Source of the DNA: RDXT01 sp033762375
GTDB taxonomy: Bacteria; Bacteroidota; Bacteroidia; J057
Length of the DNA: 64,000 bases
Direction: 5' to 3'
NCBI GenBank assembly: GCA_033762375.1
Contig: JANRLQ010000031.1
Location: 1-64,000, forward strand
How positions within the stretch are numbered: position 1 is the first letter of the stretch; each line of letters begins with the position of its first letter. Of the stretch, positions 33,773 through 43,589 are shown in pieces. The notes under the pieces are model-generated. The model was not told the DNA's origin. It did not search any database and was given only the letters and a program-made list of their open reading frames with translations. Made by a program: the position numbers and the translations under genes.

Positions 33773-35695
33773 TCAGGCCCGCACCTGCGCTGCGACAAGG
33801 TCTTTAACCGTCGCTACGATACCGGCCTGGTCAAACCCACACTCCGCCCAGAGCTCTGTCTGCTCGCCGTGATCTACAAAGCGGTCCGGGATACCCAGGC
33901 GCACCACACGGGCGGCGTACCCGTGATCCGCCATAAACTCCAGCACCGCAGAGCCCAAGCCACCTACGATGGTGCCATCTTCGACGGTGATCACCTTGCG
34001 GTAACGCGTAAAGACTTCATGGAGAAGCACCTCGTCGAGGGGTTTTACAAAGCGCATGTCGTAGTGACCGGGGTATATACCCTGGGCATTCAGCTCGGCG
34101 ATAGCAGCCTGGGCAAAATTGCCGGGGTGACCGATGGTGAGAATGGCAACATCTTCTCCCGCCGTCAGGCAGCGACCCGTTCCGATCGGAATATGTTCCA
34201 TCGGAGTGCGCCAGGCTGGCATCACGCCCTCTCCGCGGGGATACCGAATGGAGAATGGCACCGGCTCCACGCTGGCCGTGTACATAAGGTTGCGAAGTTC
34301 GGCCTCGTTCATGGGAGCTGCCACGACCATATTGGGGATGCAGCGGAAGTAGGCCAGGTCAAAGGCACCGTGGTGAGTAGCGCCGTCAGCACCTGCAAAC
34401 CCACCCCGATCCAGGCAAAATACCACATGAAGCTTCTGCAGCGCCACGTCATGGATCACCTGATCGTAGGCCCGCTGCATGAAGGTCGAGTAGATATTAC
34501 AAAAAGGTATCAGGCCCTGCGTAGCCAGTCCGGCTGAGAAGGTCACGGCATGCTGCTCCGCGATCCCGACATCAAAGGCCCGGTCTGGCATCTCCGCCAG
34601 CATAAACTTGAGGCTGCATCCGCTGGGCATGGCCGGGGTCACCCCCATGATGCGTTCGTTGGCCTGGGCCAGCTCGATGATCGTATGCCCAAATACATCC
34701 TGATACTTCGGCGGTTTGGGGCCTGCCGCAGCAGGTTTCAGGATTTCGCCCGTGACCTTGTCAAATAAGCCCGGTGCATGCCACTTGGTCTGGTCTTTTT
34801 CGGCCAGCTCATACCCTTTGCCTTTGACCGTGACACAATGCAGGAGTTTGGGCCCGGGGATTTTTTTCAGGTCATCCAGCACCCGCACGAGGTGGTTGAC
34901 ATCGTGTCCGTCTATTGGCCCGAAGTACCTGAAACCCAGCGCCTCAAAGAGCATCCCGGGTTTGGTGACGGTTGCTGTCAGCGCCATTTCCAGCTTGGCC
35001 GCAATGGAGCGGGCCTTGGGACCAAATTTATCGAGCTTACCGAGAAGTTTCCAGAGTTCGTCCCGGATCTTGTTGTATGTATTGGATGCCGTGATGTCCG
35101 TGAGGTACTCCTTGAGTGCCCCGACATTGGCGTCAATGGACATGTTGTTATCGTTGAGCACGACCAGCATATCCGCTTTTTCCCAGCCACCGTGGTTGAG
35201 TGCCTCAAATGCCATCCCGCCCGTCATAGCGCCATCTCCGATGACCGCTACGACGCTGCGTTTTTCTTGTTTGTAGGTTTTGCCCAGGGCCATTCCCACA
35301 GCAGCTGAGATCGAGGTGGAGGAGTGCCCTACCCCAAAGGTATCATACTCAGACTCAGACCGTTTCGGAAATCCTGATATCCCTTTATAGACCCGGTTAG
35401 TATGAAACTGCTCCCGGCGCCCGGTGATGATCTTGTGTCCGTATGCCTGATGTCCTACATCCCAGATCAACTGATCGTGTGGGGTCTGGAACACATAATG
35501 CAGGGCTGTCGTCAACTCCACTACCCCCAGGCTGGCCCCAAAGTGTCCCCCGTTTTGAGACACCGTGGTGATAATATAATCCCGTAACTCCTCGCAGAAG
35601 GCTTCGAGTTGATCCGGAGACAGTTTTCGCAGGTCTGCGGGCACTTGTACCTGGGCGAGCAACGGTCCTGGTTGAACTTTGATAGGTTCGGGCAT
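33773..35695 (-). CDS. dxs: 1-deoxy-D-xylulose-5-phosphate synthase
   Basis: 640-aa thiamine-diphosphate enzyme that condenses pyruvate and glyceraldehyde 3-phosphate into DXP, the first step of the MEP isoprenoid pathway. The start is ATG 35695; an upstream in-frame TTG is ignored. Signatures are GGHFGASLGVVELT (active-site His), GDGAMTGGMAFEALNHGG followed by NDNNMSID (ThDP/Mg2+ motif), and the transketolase domain with DRGGFAGADGATHHG. The C-terminal transketolase domain is complete (PLDEVLLHEVFTRY). Normal length for the family. It has its own terminator; sucA lies upstream on the same strand with a hairpin between, so the two are probably separate units. Confidence 0.97.
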   Translation of the reverse strand: MPEPIKVQPGPLLAQVQVPADLRKLSPDQLEAFCEELRDYIITTVSQNGGHFGASLGVVELTTALHYVFQTPHDQLIWDVGHQAYGHKIITGRREQFHTNRVYKGISGFPKRSESEYDTFGVGHSSTSISAAVGMALGKTYKQEKRSVVAVIGDGAMTGGMAFEALNHGGWEKADMLVVLNDNNMSIDANVGALKEYLTDITASNTYNKIRDELWKLLGKLDKFGPKARSIAAKLEMALTATVTKPGMLFEALGFRYFGPIDGHDVNHLVRVLDDLKKIPGPKLLHCVTVKGKGYELAEKDQTKWHAPGLFDKVTGEILKPAAAGPKPPKYQDVFGHTIIELAQANERIMGVTPAMPSGCSLKFMLAEMPDRAFDVGIAEQHAVTFSAGLATQGLIPFCNIYSTFMQRAYDQVIHDVALQKLHVVFCLDRGGFAGADGATHHGAFDLAYFRCIPNMVVAAPMNEAELRNLMYTASVEPVPFSIRYPRGEGVMPAWRTPMEHIPIGTGRCLTAGEDVAILTIGHPGNFAQAAIAELNAQGIYPGHYDMRFVKPLDEVLLHEVFTRYRKVITVEDGTIVGGLGSAVLEFMADHGYAARVVRLGIPDRFVDHGEQTELWAECGFDQAGIVATVKDLVAAQVRA

Positions 35696-35793
35696 GGTCA
35701 ATTACTTGGTGAACAGAGATGGGCAAATAACTCAGGTCTGGGAAAAATGTTCAACAAAACATCGGTTGTGTATGACATTTCCCGCTGGAGATG

Positions 35794-35827
35794 TGCAAAC
35801 AGCCCCCTGCTGAGATGCAGAGGGCTG
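35794..35827 (-). terminator. Terminator of sucA
   Basis: The arms CAGCCCCCTGC (35800-35810) and GCAGAGGGCTG (35817-35827) pair with one mismatch. On the minus strand the stem is followed by TTTGC. It lies 19 bp past the sucA stop. Confidence 0.7.
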
Positions 35828-35845
35828 CTGTATATCCCAGGTATC

Positions 35846-38608
35846 TTATTTAGTAAGCGCCTGCACCAGACCGAATGCTTCGGCCAGGAGTTCTTGCTCT
35901 TCTTTGTTGTGTTGTTTGTAGCTGCCGGTGGCAGGTGTGGCACTGGGCTTACGGGCAACCTCCTTGATGTCCACTTCGTCCACGACCCGGTGGATATAAC
36001 TCCAGGGCCCCATGTTGCGGGGTTCTTCCTGCACCCAAACCCAGGAGGCCTGCTGGTACTTGCGGATGAGCTCACGAAGCTGCACCTGTGGCAGGGGGTA
36101 CAGTTGCTCCAGGCGCACGACAGCTACGTCCCGGCGGTTTTCCTTCTGTTGTTTGTCGAGGAGGTCGTAGTAAATTTTGCCGCTGCACACCAGTACGCGT
36201 GTGACATCTGCCGGATTGACCCATGCATCATCAATGACTTCCTGAAACCGTGATCCTGTCTCAAACATTTCCAGGCCGCTGACACAGGCCGGATAACGCA
36301 GGAGTTTTTTGGGCGTAAAACAGATCAGCGGGATGCGGAAATCCCAGGTAAGGTGACGGCGCAGGAGGTGAAAGAAGTTGGCAGGGGTCGTACAGTTGAC
36401 GACCTGCATGTTTTTGCGGGCGCACAACTCCAGGTACCGCTCGATCCGGGCTGAGGAGTGCTCCGGGCCCTGGCCTTCATAACCATGTGGCAAAAACAAC
36501 GCCAGCCCACTCATGCGGGCCCATTTGGTCTCGGCGCTGGAGATATACTGGTCCAGGATGATCTGGGCTCCATTGGCGAAGTCCCCAAACTGCGCTTCCC
36601 AGATGACCAACTGGTCTGGATTGACCGTAGAGTATCCATACTCAAAACCCAGCACCCCGTACTCGGAGAGGAGCGAGTTATAGACCGTAAACTGGGCCTG
36701 GTCGGGGCTGAGGTGGTTGAGCGGAATGTATTCAGCCTCGGTTTCCACATCAAAAATCACTGCGTGCCGGTGCGAAAAGGTCCCCCGGCGGCAGTCCTGC
36801 CCGCTCAGTCGCACGGAGATACCCTGGGAGAGCAGGGTGGCGTAGGCCAGGGTTTCGCCGAGTGCCCAGTCAAGGCGGTTTTCGTCTACGGCTTTGAGGC
36901 GGTCACTGAAAAGCTTGCGGATTTTGTCATGGGCCTTAAATCCCTCCGGAATCTGATGGAGCTGCTGCACCATCTGCAGGAGGGTGGCCCGGTCCACGCC
37001 TGTGTCAGGCGATGGCATGTCAAAATCTTCGCCCGTCACCTTGCGGATACCCTCCCAGGTGCCCTTGAGATAGGGCGCACGGGCGAGTTTTTTGCGGCCC
37101 ATAGCCTCCTCCAGCTCCGCTTGCAGCAGGGCATTAAACTCTGTCTCCAGCTCTGTCGCCATCCGGGCCACCTCTGTCTCACCAGACTGGAGGAGTTTGT
37201 CCACGTAGATCTTGCGGGGATCCGGGTGTTTTTTGATGATGCTGTACAGGATCGGCTGGGTGAAGGCAGGTTCATCGGCCTCATTGTGGCCATGACGACG
37301 ATAACACAGGATGTCAATAAACACGTCACAAGCAAACTGCTGCCGGAACTCCATCGCCATCTCAATCGCAAACACCAGGGCCTCCGGGTCGTCTCCGTTC
37401 ACGTGGAAGACCGGAGACCGGGTGACCTTGGCGATGTCCGTACAATAGGTGCTGGACCGCGCCTCCAGATAGTTAGTGGTAAATCCGATCTGGTTATTGA
37501 TGACCAGGTGGATCGTGCCGCCGGTCATATAACCGGGGAGCTGTGACATCTGGATCAGCTCATATATAAGGCCCTGAGCGGCTACCGCAGCGTCTCCGTG
37601 GATGATGATCGGCGCCAGCCGGGCGTAGTCCCCTTTGTACTTGCGGTCTATTTTGGCACGGGCCGCGCCCTCCACTACGGCACCGACCGTCTCCAGGTGT
37701 GAGGGGTTCGGCATCAGGCTCAGGTGTACCTGGTGGCCCTGCTCGGTGATCACATCAGAGGAGAATCCCAGGTGATACTTCACATCTCCCTGGAAGACAG
37801 AGTCTTCATACTCAGTGCCTTCAAATTCGGAGAAAATCTCATCATATTCCTTGTGCAGGGTATTGGCGAGGACATTGAGGCGTCCCCGGTGTGCCATGCC
37901 GATCACAAACTCACGGATACCGAGGTCAGCACCTTTTTCGATGACGGCGTCCAGGGCTGGGATCAGGTTTTCTGCCCCTTCCAGTGAGAACCGTTTTTGC
38001 CCGACAAATTTTTTGCCCAGAAACCGCTCAAACAGTACTGCTTCATTGAGTTTGCGCAGGATCCTTTTTTTCTTGTCCACCGAAAACATCGGCTTATTGC
38101 GGGAGGATTCCATCCGGTTCTTGAGCCAGCGCACCATCGCAGGCTCCCGCACATATAAAAACTCAGCCCCGATAGACTGGCAGTAGGTCTCCGCCAGCAG
38201 GTCTATGATGTCCCGCAACCTGGCTGGCCCCAGGCCTACGTCTGACCCGGCCTGAAATACGGTATCCAGGTCTTCAGGCTTCAGGTTATGGTTGGCCATA
38301 TCCAGTGTGGGACTGTAGGGACGGCGGGGACGCACGGGATTGGTGCGGGTGAAGAGGTGTCCGCGCTGCCGGTACTCATTGATCAGGTTGAGGACATGGA
38401 TCTCACGGGAAGCACTCTCGGCGTGGTCTGCTACAGCGACGGGTGCTGCAGCAGGCGCCTCTCCATACCGGGCCAGCGCCAGATCAAATCCCTCAAAAAA
38501 ATGACGCCACTCCGGGGATACGGATCCCGCATCCTGGCGGTATGTCTGATAAAGGCTGTCTATGTATGCCGGGGTAGCATTGCTGAGAAAGGAGAGTTGG
38601 TCAGGCAT
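35846..38608 (-). CDS. sucA: 2-oxoglutarate dehydrogenase E1 component
   Basis: 920-aa thiamine-diphosphate decarboxylase of the TCA cycle that passes succinyl groups to the E2 lipoyl protein. The start is ATG 38608; a GTG one codon earlier is possible. The N-terminal FLSNATPAYIDSLYQTYRQD resembles the E2-binding segment. Active-site and cofactor motifs are GMAHRGRLNVL, GDAAVAAQGLIYE, HVNGDDPEAL, CYRRHGHNEADEPAFTQP and LPHGYEGQGPEHSSAR. The length fits family members of the phylum. The E2 gene (sucB) is not adjacent, so the subunits must be made from separate loci. Confidence 0.97.
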   Translation of the reverse strand: MPDQLSFLSNATPAYIDSLYQTYRQDAGSVSPEWRHFFEGFDLALARYGEAPAAAPVAVADHAESASREIHVLNLINEYRQRGHLFTRTNPVRPRRPYSPTLDMANHNLKPEDLDTVFQAGSDVGLGPARLRDIIDLLAETYCQSIGAEFLYVREPAMVRWLKNRMESSRNKPMFSVDKKKRILRKLNEAVLFERFLGKKFVGQKRFSLEGAENLIPALDAVIEKGADLGIREFVIGMAHRGRLNVLANTLHKEYDEIFSEFEGTEYEDSVFQGDVKYHLGFSSDVITEQGHQVHLSLMPNPSHLETVGAVVEGAARAKIDRKYKGDYARLAPIIIHGDAAVAAQGLIYELIQMSQLPGYMTGGTIHLVINNQIGFTTNYLEARSSTYCTDIAKVTRSPVFHVNGDDPEALVFAIEMAMEFRQQFACDVFIDILCYRRHGHNEADEPAFTQPILYSIIKKHPDPRKIYVDKLLQSGETEVARMATELETEFNALLQAELEEAMGRKKLARAPYLKGTWEGIRKVTGEDFDMPSPDTGVDRATLLQMVQQLHQIPEGFKAHDKIRKLFSDRLKAVDENRLDWALGETLAYATLLSQGISVRLSGQDCRRGTFSHRHAVIFDVETEAEYIPLNHLSPDQAQFTVYNSLLSEYGVLGFEYGYSTVNPDQLVIWEAQFGDFANGAQIILDQYISSAETKWARMSGLALFLPHGYEGQGPEHSSARIERYLELCARKNMQVVNCTTPANFFHLLRRHLTWDFRIPLICFTPKKLLRYPACVSGLEMFETGSRFQEVIDDAWVNPADVTRVLVCSGKIYYDLLDKQQKENRRDVAVVRLEQLYPLPQVQLRELIRKYQQASWVWVQEEPRNMGPWSYIHRVVDEVDIKEVARKPSATPATGSYKQHNKEEQELLAEAFGLVQALTK

Positions 38609-38769
38609 CACGCACGAGTTTTATGTAGTTCGGGGGCTAATCGTAAAATGATCACAAAGTTAACAAAAATAGGCTTTTCGTTGGGTGGGCAGATACGCGG
38701 GACACTGAATTATTCCGCCAGACAGATGCAGGTTTTCTACGCCAAAAGGATGCCTGAGGTTGATCAGTC

Positions 38770-39624
38770 TCACCTAAAAAATATCCAGAACACACCACCG
38801 TGCACCAGTAAGGTAACTGCCGGCAGGATCAGGCTGACGACGCCGGTCCAGGGCACCTGCTTCAGCTCCCCTGAAGATGACAAGCCCGGAGACCCCGGTA
38901 CTGCATCAAATACCACAGCGTAGGCGGGATCTGCTGGTGCATATACGATCAGTTCCTCCCGCTGGTCCTCTACGAGCCATGTCTCATGGGTCGCCGTGGA
39001 TGCCGTATACACCTGACCGTCATCTGCCTCAAAATCAAAGGTATAAGCATATACCACCTGTTTGTTGATCATGGTATTGGTCGGTTTTTTGGATGTCAGG
39101 ACACCCGGGGCAAACTTACCATTGATCAGCAGGTCAATGGCTTTCATATTTTGCCGGAATCCATATATGGCAAACCCCAGGCCCACCAGCGGAAACACCA
39201 GTAAAAAACCCATCCAGGCACTAAAAAGAGCCCTTCCTGCCATACTCAGACGCGAAACCCGGGGATTACGGCTCAGGTAATATACCTTAACACTGTCGCC
39301 CTCCTCCACGCGGTAGTCCGGGGTGTAGGACTTACCCTCGTACAGGTGACCATTTACCTGGTATGTGTACCCGACCTCCCGGATCACCTGATCGTTTTGA
39401 ACGCTGGCCGTAATCCCGAGGGAGATCACCTGGCCGGTTACCGACTTGTCCATCCGGGGGGTCAGCAGATACACCAGCTCCGAGTTCCCGACAAATACCC
39501 ATACGAATATCATCCCAAACCCGATAAAAGTCCATCCAAACTGGGTGTAAAACCCGCTGAAAAGAATCACGGCCCGCGAAAACCATGACAGATGCCGGGG
39601 TGGGGTACTGGTAATGTATTCCAT
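38770..39624 (-). CDS. DUF3592 membrane protein
   Basis: 284-aa inner-membrane protein with a TM segment at ~20-50, a beta-rich DUF3592 domain (~60-130; VSYTYQVNGHLYEGKSY-like strand and VKVYYLSRNPRVSRL), a TM hairpin at ~130-160, a second extracytoplasmic beta domain (~170-240; YAYTFDFEADDGQVYTAS) and a C-terminal TM helix. The two beta domains resemble each other, suggesting an internal duplication. Function of the family is unknown. It precedes a divergent thioesterase gene. Confidence 0.75.
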   Translation of the reverse strand: MEYITSTPPRHLSWFSRAVILFSGFYTQFGWTFIGFGMIFVWVFVGNSELVYLLTPRMDKSVTGQVISLGITASVQNDQVIREVGYTYQVNGHLYEGKSYTPDYRVEEGDSVKVYYLSRNPRVSRLSMAGRALFSAWMGFLLVFPLVGLGFAIYGFRQNMKAIDLLINGKFAPGVLTSKKPTNTMINKQVVYAYTFDFEADDGQVYTASTATHETWLVEDQREELIVYAPADPAYAVVFDAVPGSPGLSSSGELKQVPWTGVVSLILPAVTLLVHGGVFWIFFR

Positions 39625-39719
39625 ATAAACCGGAGGTTGACGGATAAAACAAACGCTGAACGGCCACGCTATATTAATAAAAAACGTTGTTTATTTGTGG
39701 TTTAACCTAACTGGCCGGG

Positions 39720-40175
39720 ATGGATACTGAGTTACAGGCAATGGACACACGCCGGACGTTTACGGAGATCACCGTCCGGAGCTGGACCCTCGACCTCTAT
39801 GGGCAGGTGAGCAACGCTAAATTTCTGGAGTTTCTGGAGGAAGCGCGGTGGAATCACTTCCAGGGTTTTTTTGAGACGGGCCTGTTTATGGACCTGGGCC
39901 TGGCTTTTATGCTGGTCAATTTTAACCTGAACTACCGGGGAGCCGCCCGCCTGGGTGATATCCTCGACATCGAGACCTATATCAAGCGCATCGGTGAGCG
40001 GAGTATCACCCTGTCCCACACCATCGTCATGCGTGCCACCGGCAAGCCGATTTTGGAAGGTGAGGCGACATTTGTAGTCAAGGACCTGGAAAAAGACGTG
40101 GCGGTGCCCATCATCGGACGCATGAAGGACATGCTCCTCCGGCGAAACAATTTTACCAAGGATCATTTTCCTTGA
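39720..40175 (+). CDS. Acyl-CoA thioesterase, YbgC/FadM-like hot-dog fold
   Basis: 151-aa cytoplasmic hot-dog protein. The catalytic-loop region reads VRSWTLDLYGQVSNAKFLEFLEEAR, with D25 at the position of the catalytic Asp in 4HBT-type thioesterases; the common G-H-V-N-N is G-Q-V-S-N here. The central strand ERSITLSHTIV and C-terminal EGEATFVVKDLE complete the fold. It should hydrolyse acyl-CoA thioesters, but chain length is not predictable. ATG at 39720 was taken; Met8 is an alternative start. Confidence 0.82.
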   Translation: MDTELQAMDTRRTFTEITVRSWTLDLYGQVSNAKFLEFLEEARWNHFQGFFETGLFMDLGLAFMLVNFNLNYRGAARLGDILDIETYIKRIGERSITLSHTIVMRATGKPILEGEATFVVKDLEKDVAVPIIGRMKDMLLRRNNFTKDHFP

Positions 40176-40226
40176 CTCCGAATACTCCCGCCCGGCACCA
40201 TGTCCGGACGGTGCCTGAGAGGTCGC

Positions 40227-42848
40227 TCAGAATCCTACCCGCCCTTGTCTGCTGCCCTCCATGAGGCTGTCATTGCCGGGGGCAAACTCCTTGACATCCG
40301 CGAGCTCCAGCTCAGCCAGGGCCTCAGGCGTGCGCAGGGCTGAAGGCATGGCAGCGAGTCGGAGATGCTGGTTTTTCACGGCTTTTTCGACCACCTTACG
40401 TACGGCACGGGCATTGCCAAAAAATTTGTTTTTGTGCTGGTGCAGGTGCAGGAAATACTGCATCAGCCTGCGCTGGGCTTCTTCTGACGGGACAATTCCC
40501 TCTACCCGAAACATGGCTATCGCAATTGCCAGCATTTCCTCCGGCGTATAATCCATAAATTCAAACCGCCGGTCAAACCGGGATTTGAGGCCGGGGTTGC
40601 TCTCCAGAAAGGCCTGCATCGGATCCGTATACCCAGCTGCGATGACTACGAGCTCGCCCCGCAGATCCTCCATACGCTTGAGCAGGGTATCAATTGCCTC
40701 CCGCCCAAAGTCCTGCGCGCCTCCGGCAGCCAGTCCATAGGCTTCGTCAATAAACAGTACCCCGCCGCGTGCCTGCTCGATCACGGCTGCTGTTTTTTCG
40801 GCGGTCTGCCCGACGTACTGCGCCACGAGTCCCTGCCGGTCCACCTCTACCACATTACCCCGCTCCAGGATACCCAGGGCCTTGTAGATACGGCCCACGA
40901 TCCGGGCTACCGTAGTCTTGCCGGTGCCGGGGTTGCCACTGAAGACCGTATGCATCGAGAACCGGTGCAGGACATCCTTGCCCGTCTCGCGATAAAACCG
41001 CACCAGCTTGACCATGTCCTGGATTTCGGTTTTGATATTGTTCAGGCCTACGAGCTGGTCGAGCTCGTCGAGGCTCTCGCGGAGCAGGTCCTCATCTATA
41101 GGCAGCGCCTTGAAGTGCGACTGCCCCCCATCAAACATACCTTTTACATCCTGCAACTGGATCTGGGTCAGGGCGTCCTCCGGGAGCACCTCAGGGTTGG
41201 GCTGGCGCATGATGCGCAGGCCCAGGTTGAGTTTGGCCTCATTGACGAGGGAGAGTGCATACCGGGCATTGCCAAAAGTCCGTCCCCGGTTGCGCCAGGC
41301 TTCCAGGATTTTTTTGCTGATAAATGCCAGGGCATCCTCCGCAAAGGTGACAGCGGTTTTGTCAGCGCCGAGGCGCAGGATCTGCTCCAGCTCCGGAGGG
41401 GTATAGTCAGGAAAATCAAACCGCATCGTGAACCGGGACTTCAGGCCCGGATTGGAGGCCAGAAAAATCTCCATCTCGCGCGGATACCCTGCAACGATCA
41501 CTGCCAGGTCTCCCGGGCCATCCGACATTTCTTTGAGAATGAGCTCAATGGCTTCCCGGCCAAAATCTTTGGAGTCTTCTCCGGACCGAGCCAGGGCATA
41601 GGCTTCGTCAATAAACAAGAGGCCTCCCCGGGCTTTGTCAATGGCAGCCCTGACCTTGGGTGCCGTCTGCCCGATGTACTCACCGATGATGTCTGCGCGG
41701 TCCACCTCGTGGACATGCCCCTTGGAGAGCAGGCCCAGTTTGTGATAAATTTTGCCCAGCATCCGGGCGATGGTGGTTTTGCCGGTACCAGGATTGCCGG
41801 TAAAGACCACATGGAGCTGGCCGGGTTTGGCGTCTTCAAAACCTTTTTCCTGCCGGAGCTGGATAAACTTCAGGTACTGGACGTACTCGTGGATACGTGC
41901 TTTGACGGGTGCCAGGCCGATCAGGCTGTCCAGTTCGGCCAGGAGTTCTTCCAGGTTTTTTTCCGGCTCCGCCTGGGGAGCTGTGCTGATGACCGGCTCT
42001 CCCCCCTCGGTGGGACGCATCAGCTCCCGGTGTCCTTCTACAAACTCACTTCCCACGCTGAAGGGCAACACACCGATGAGGTTTTCCATGAACACAATCT
42101 CCACCGTGTAGTTGTCCGGAAACCAGGTCCCCTTGTGATCAGAGCCCCAGCCAGAGCTCACCTGTATATGATGCTGGTCCTTGCTTACCCGCAGGAGCTC
42201 CGTGGTGCGGCCTTTGAGCTGGCGGGCATCATTGTAAAAATTGAAGACCAGCTCCATCATCCAGTTGGATTTGAGGAGGTTTTGCGCCTGAAACTCTACC
42301 CAGACATAGCGGGTGAGGTCGTGTTTGAATGCCTGATAATATTTGCCGGAGGGGTTATTACTTTCTGCATTGGCCCCTTCAAACAGCCGGACGGCACTCA
42401 CACTGAAGTACGGGTTGCTTTCATCTGAAACCGTACCACCTGTATACACATAAAACTCACAACTGTCTACCTTCACTCCGTCTATATACGCCTCCCAGAA
42501 GTACTCACCTTCCTTCCAGAAGTGTCCGGGACGGTCATTGCCCCAGCCTTCGCGGTAGTACACGATATTCTGGTCCTGGGTGACCATTTTTTCCGCTTCG
42601 ATATTACATATCTGCGGTCCTGGCCGTCCGTCCGGCATTCGCTTGAAAGCCCTCAGACAGAGCTTGGCCGTCCAGTCTTCCTCATCAAAAAGTTTGTTAT
42701 AGAAGGCCAGTTCAGCATAGATATAACTCACCTCTCCCTGGTCAAAAACCGTACGGTATTTTTTCTGGCTGTCTGCCAGCCACTCGGTAGAGGTGTATGT
42801 CTTGAGCGATTTGGCGCGGTAACGGGTAAAGTCCGGTGGTTTGGTCAT
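40227..42848 (-). CDS. Tandem CbbX/SpoVK-type AAA+ ATPase with beta-rich N-terminal region
   Basis: 873-aa cytoplasmic protein. Residues ~1-280 form two beta-rich modules, each ending in a similar pattern (WGNDRPGHFWKEGEYFWEAYIDG and WGSDHKGTWFPDNYTVEIVFME), so probably duplicated. Two CbbX/SpoVK-like AAA+ modules follow. Module 1 has Walker A GNPGTGKTT (~348), IGEYIGQTAPKV pore-loop region and Walker B LLFIDEAYAL. Module 2 has GNPGTGKTT (~637), VAQYVGQTAEKT and VLFIDEAYGL. Both have sensor-type arginines in SNPGLKSRF and both appear active. CbbX-type ATPases remodel target proteins such as inhibited Rubisco, but no Rubisco is here. The N-terminal modules probably bind the client. Monocistronic. 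Confidence 0.88.
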   Translation of the reverse strand: MTKPPDFTRYRAKSLKTYTSTEWLADSQKKYRTVFDQGEVSYIYAELAFYNKLFDEEDWTAKLCLRAFKRMPDGRPGPQICNIEAEKMVTQDQNIVYYREGWGNDRPGHFWKEGEYFWEAYIDGVKVDSCEFYVYTGGTVSDESNPYFSVSAVRLFEGANAESNNPSGKYYQAFKHDLTRYVWVEFQAQNLLKSNWMMELVFNFYNDARQLKGRTTELLRVSKDQHHIQVSSGWGSDHKGTWFPDNYTVEIVFMENLIGVLPFSVGSEFVEGHRELMRPTEGGEPVISTAPQAEPEKNLEELLAELDSLIGLAPVKARIHEYVQYLKFIQLRQEKGFEDAKPGQLHVVFTGNPGTGKTTIARMLGKIYHKLGLLSKGHVHEVDRADIIGEYIGQTAPKVRAAIDKARGGLLFIDEAYALARSGEDSKDFGREAIELILKEMSDGPGDLAVIVAGYPREMEIFLASNPGLKSRFTMRFDFPDYTPPELEQILRLGADKTAVTFAEDALAFISKKILEAWRNRGRTFGNARYALSLVNEAKLNLGLRIMRQPNPEVLPEDALTQIQLQDVKGMFDGGQSHFKALPIDEDLLRESLDELDQLVGLNNIKTEIQDMVKLVRFYRETGKDVLHRFSMHTVFSGNPGTGKTTVARIVGRIYKALGILERGNVVEVDRQGLVAQYVGQTAEKTAAVIEQARGGVLFIDEAYGLAAGGAQDFGREAIDTLLKRMEDLRGELVVIAAGYTDPMQAFLESNPGLKSRFDRRFEFMDYTPEEMLAIAIAMFRVEGIVPSEEAQRRLMQYFLHLHQHKNKFFGNARAVRKVVEKAVKNQHLRLAAMPSALRTPEALAELELADVKEFAPGNDSLMEGSRQGRVGF

Positions 42849-43132
42849 AGGGTCATCGCTTCATGGGCGTCGTAAAATGCGACTTTTCTTTGATACACAC
42901 AACGTCTTGCAGGAATGGAACGGTATTTGTAATAATCAATTCATAACCGAATGTTTTGGGGCATCTGCGCAGCCGGTTATACCCTTACACCTAATCCAGG
43001 TCCACATTGTCCAGCCACGTGCTGAAGCGTTGCCTGCCTTCCTGAACGGGGAGAGCGTGCAGGGTGAAGTATTGTGCTGAAAACCCTTTTGATGTCAAAC
43101 AATCAAATGTGTACCCGCGATAAAACCATCGT

Positions 43133-43540
43133 ATGAAGTCCCGCTTTTCGCCTAACGAGACCCGACTCCTTCAGCTCTTTGAAAAACACGCCAGGGCTAT
43201 TATGAAAAACCCAGGACCGACAGACACGTACACGTATCGTGTCAAAAAGCTCTTACTCGATCAGCTCCGGGAAGAGTCACCGGGCATCGAGGTCGTCGCT
43301 GACCACCTCGCCATGAGCGTGCGCAGCCTCCAGATGAAACTCAAGGAGGAAAGCACTACGTACCAGCAGATCCTCAACTCGCTTCGCAAACAACTGGCTA
43401 TCGCGTGTCTGCAGGAACCCAAAATCAGCAAAGGGGAAATCGCCCAGCTCCTGGGATTCTCTGAGATCAGCGTTTTCTCCCGTACCTTCAAAAAATGGAC
43501 TGGCAAGAGTCCGTCCGAATTTCAGTCTTCGCTCAACTGA
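43133..43540 (+). CDS. Single-domain AraC-family HTH protein
   Basis: 135 aa, consisting of a ~35-residue lead (KSRFSPNETRLLQLFEKHA) and an AraC-type double HTH. LREESPGIEVVADHLAMSVRSLQMKLKEE is the first HTH; KGEIAQLLGFSEISVFSRTFKKWTGKSPSEF is the second, with the family signature. No ligand-binding or receiver domain is present, so it may be regulated by abundance or by a partner. The short hairpin just downstream is its likely terminator. It is convergent with the GT-C gene. Confidence 0.85.
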   Translation: MKSRFSPNETRLLQLFEKHARAIMKNPGPTDTYTYRVKKLLLDQLREESPGIEVVADHLAMSVRSLQMKLKEESTTYQQILNSLRKQLAIACLQEPKISKGEIAQLLGFSEISVFSRTFKKWTGKSPSEFQSSLN

Positions 43541-43561
43541 TGTAGACACACCGTATGATAT

Positions 43562-43583
43562 GACGCCGGCAGATGCCGGCGTC
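43562..43583. terminator. Hairpin between convergent genes
   Basis: GACGCCGGCA (43562-43571) and TGCCGGCGTC (43574-43583), followed by TTTG on the plus strand. Very stable stem; likely terminator of the AraC-type gene. Confidence 0.75.
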
Positions 43584-43589
43584 TTTGCG

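Noticed and set aside
40950..42428. Long plus-strand frame opposite the tandem AAA+ gene
   Set aside because: Shadow of biased codon use in the AAA+ gene; the opposite strand has full AAA+ motifs, this frame has none.
42841..43080. 79-codon plus-strand frame upstream of the AraC-type gene
   Set aside because: Starts inside the AAA+ gene's 5' end, has no recognisable domain and an unremarkable composition; not supported as a gene.
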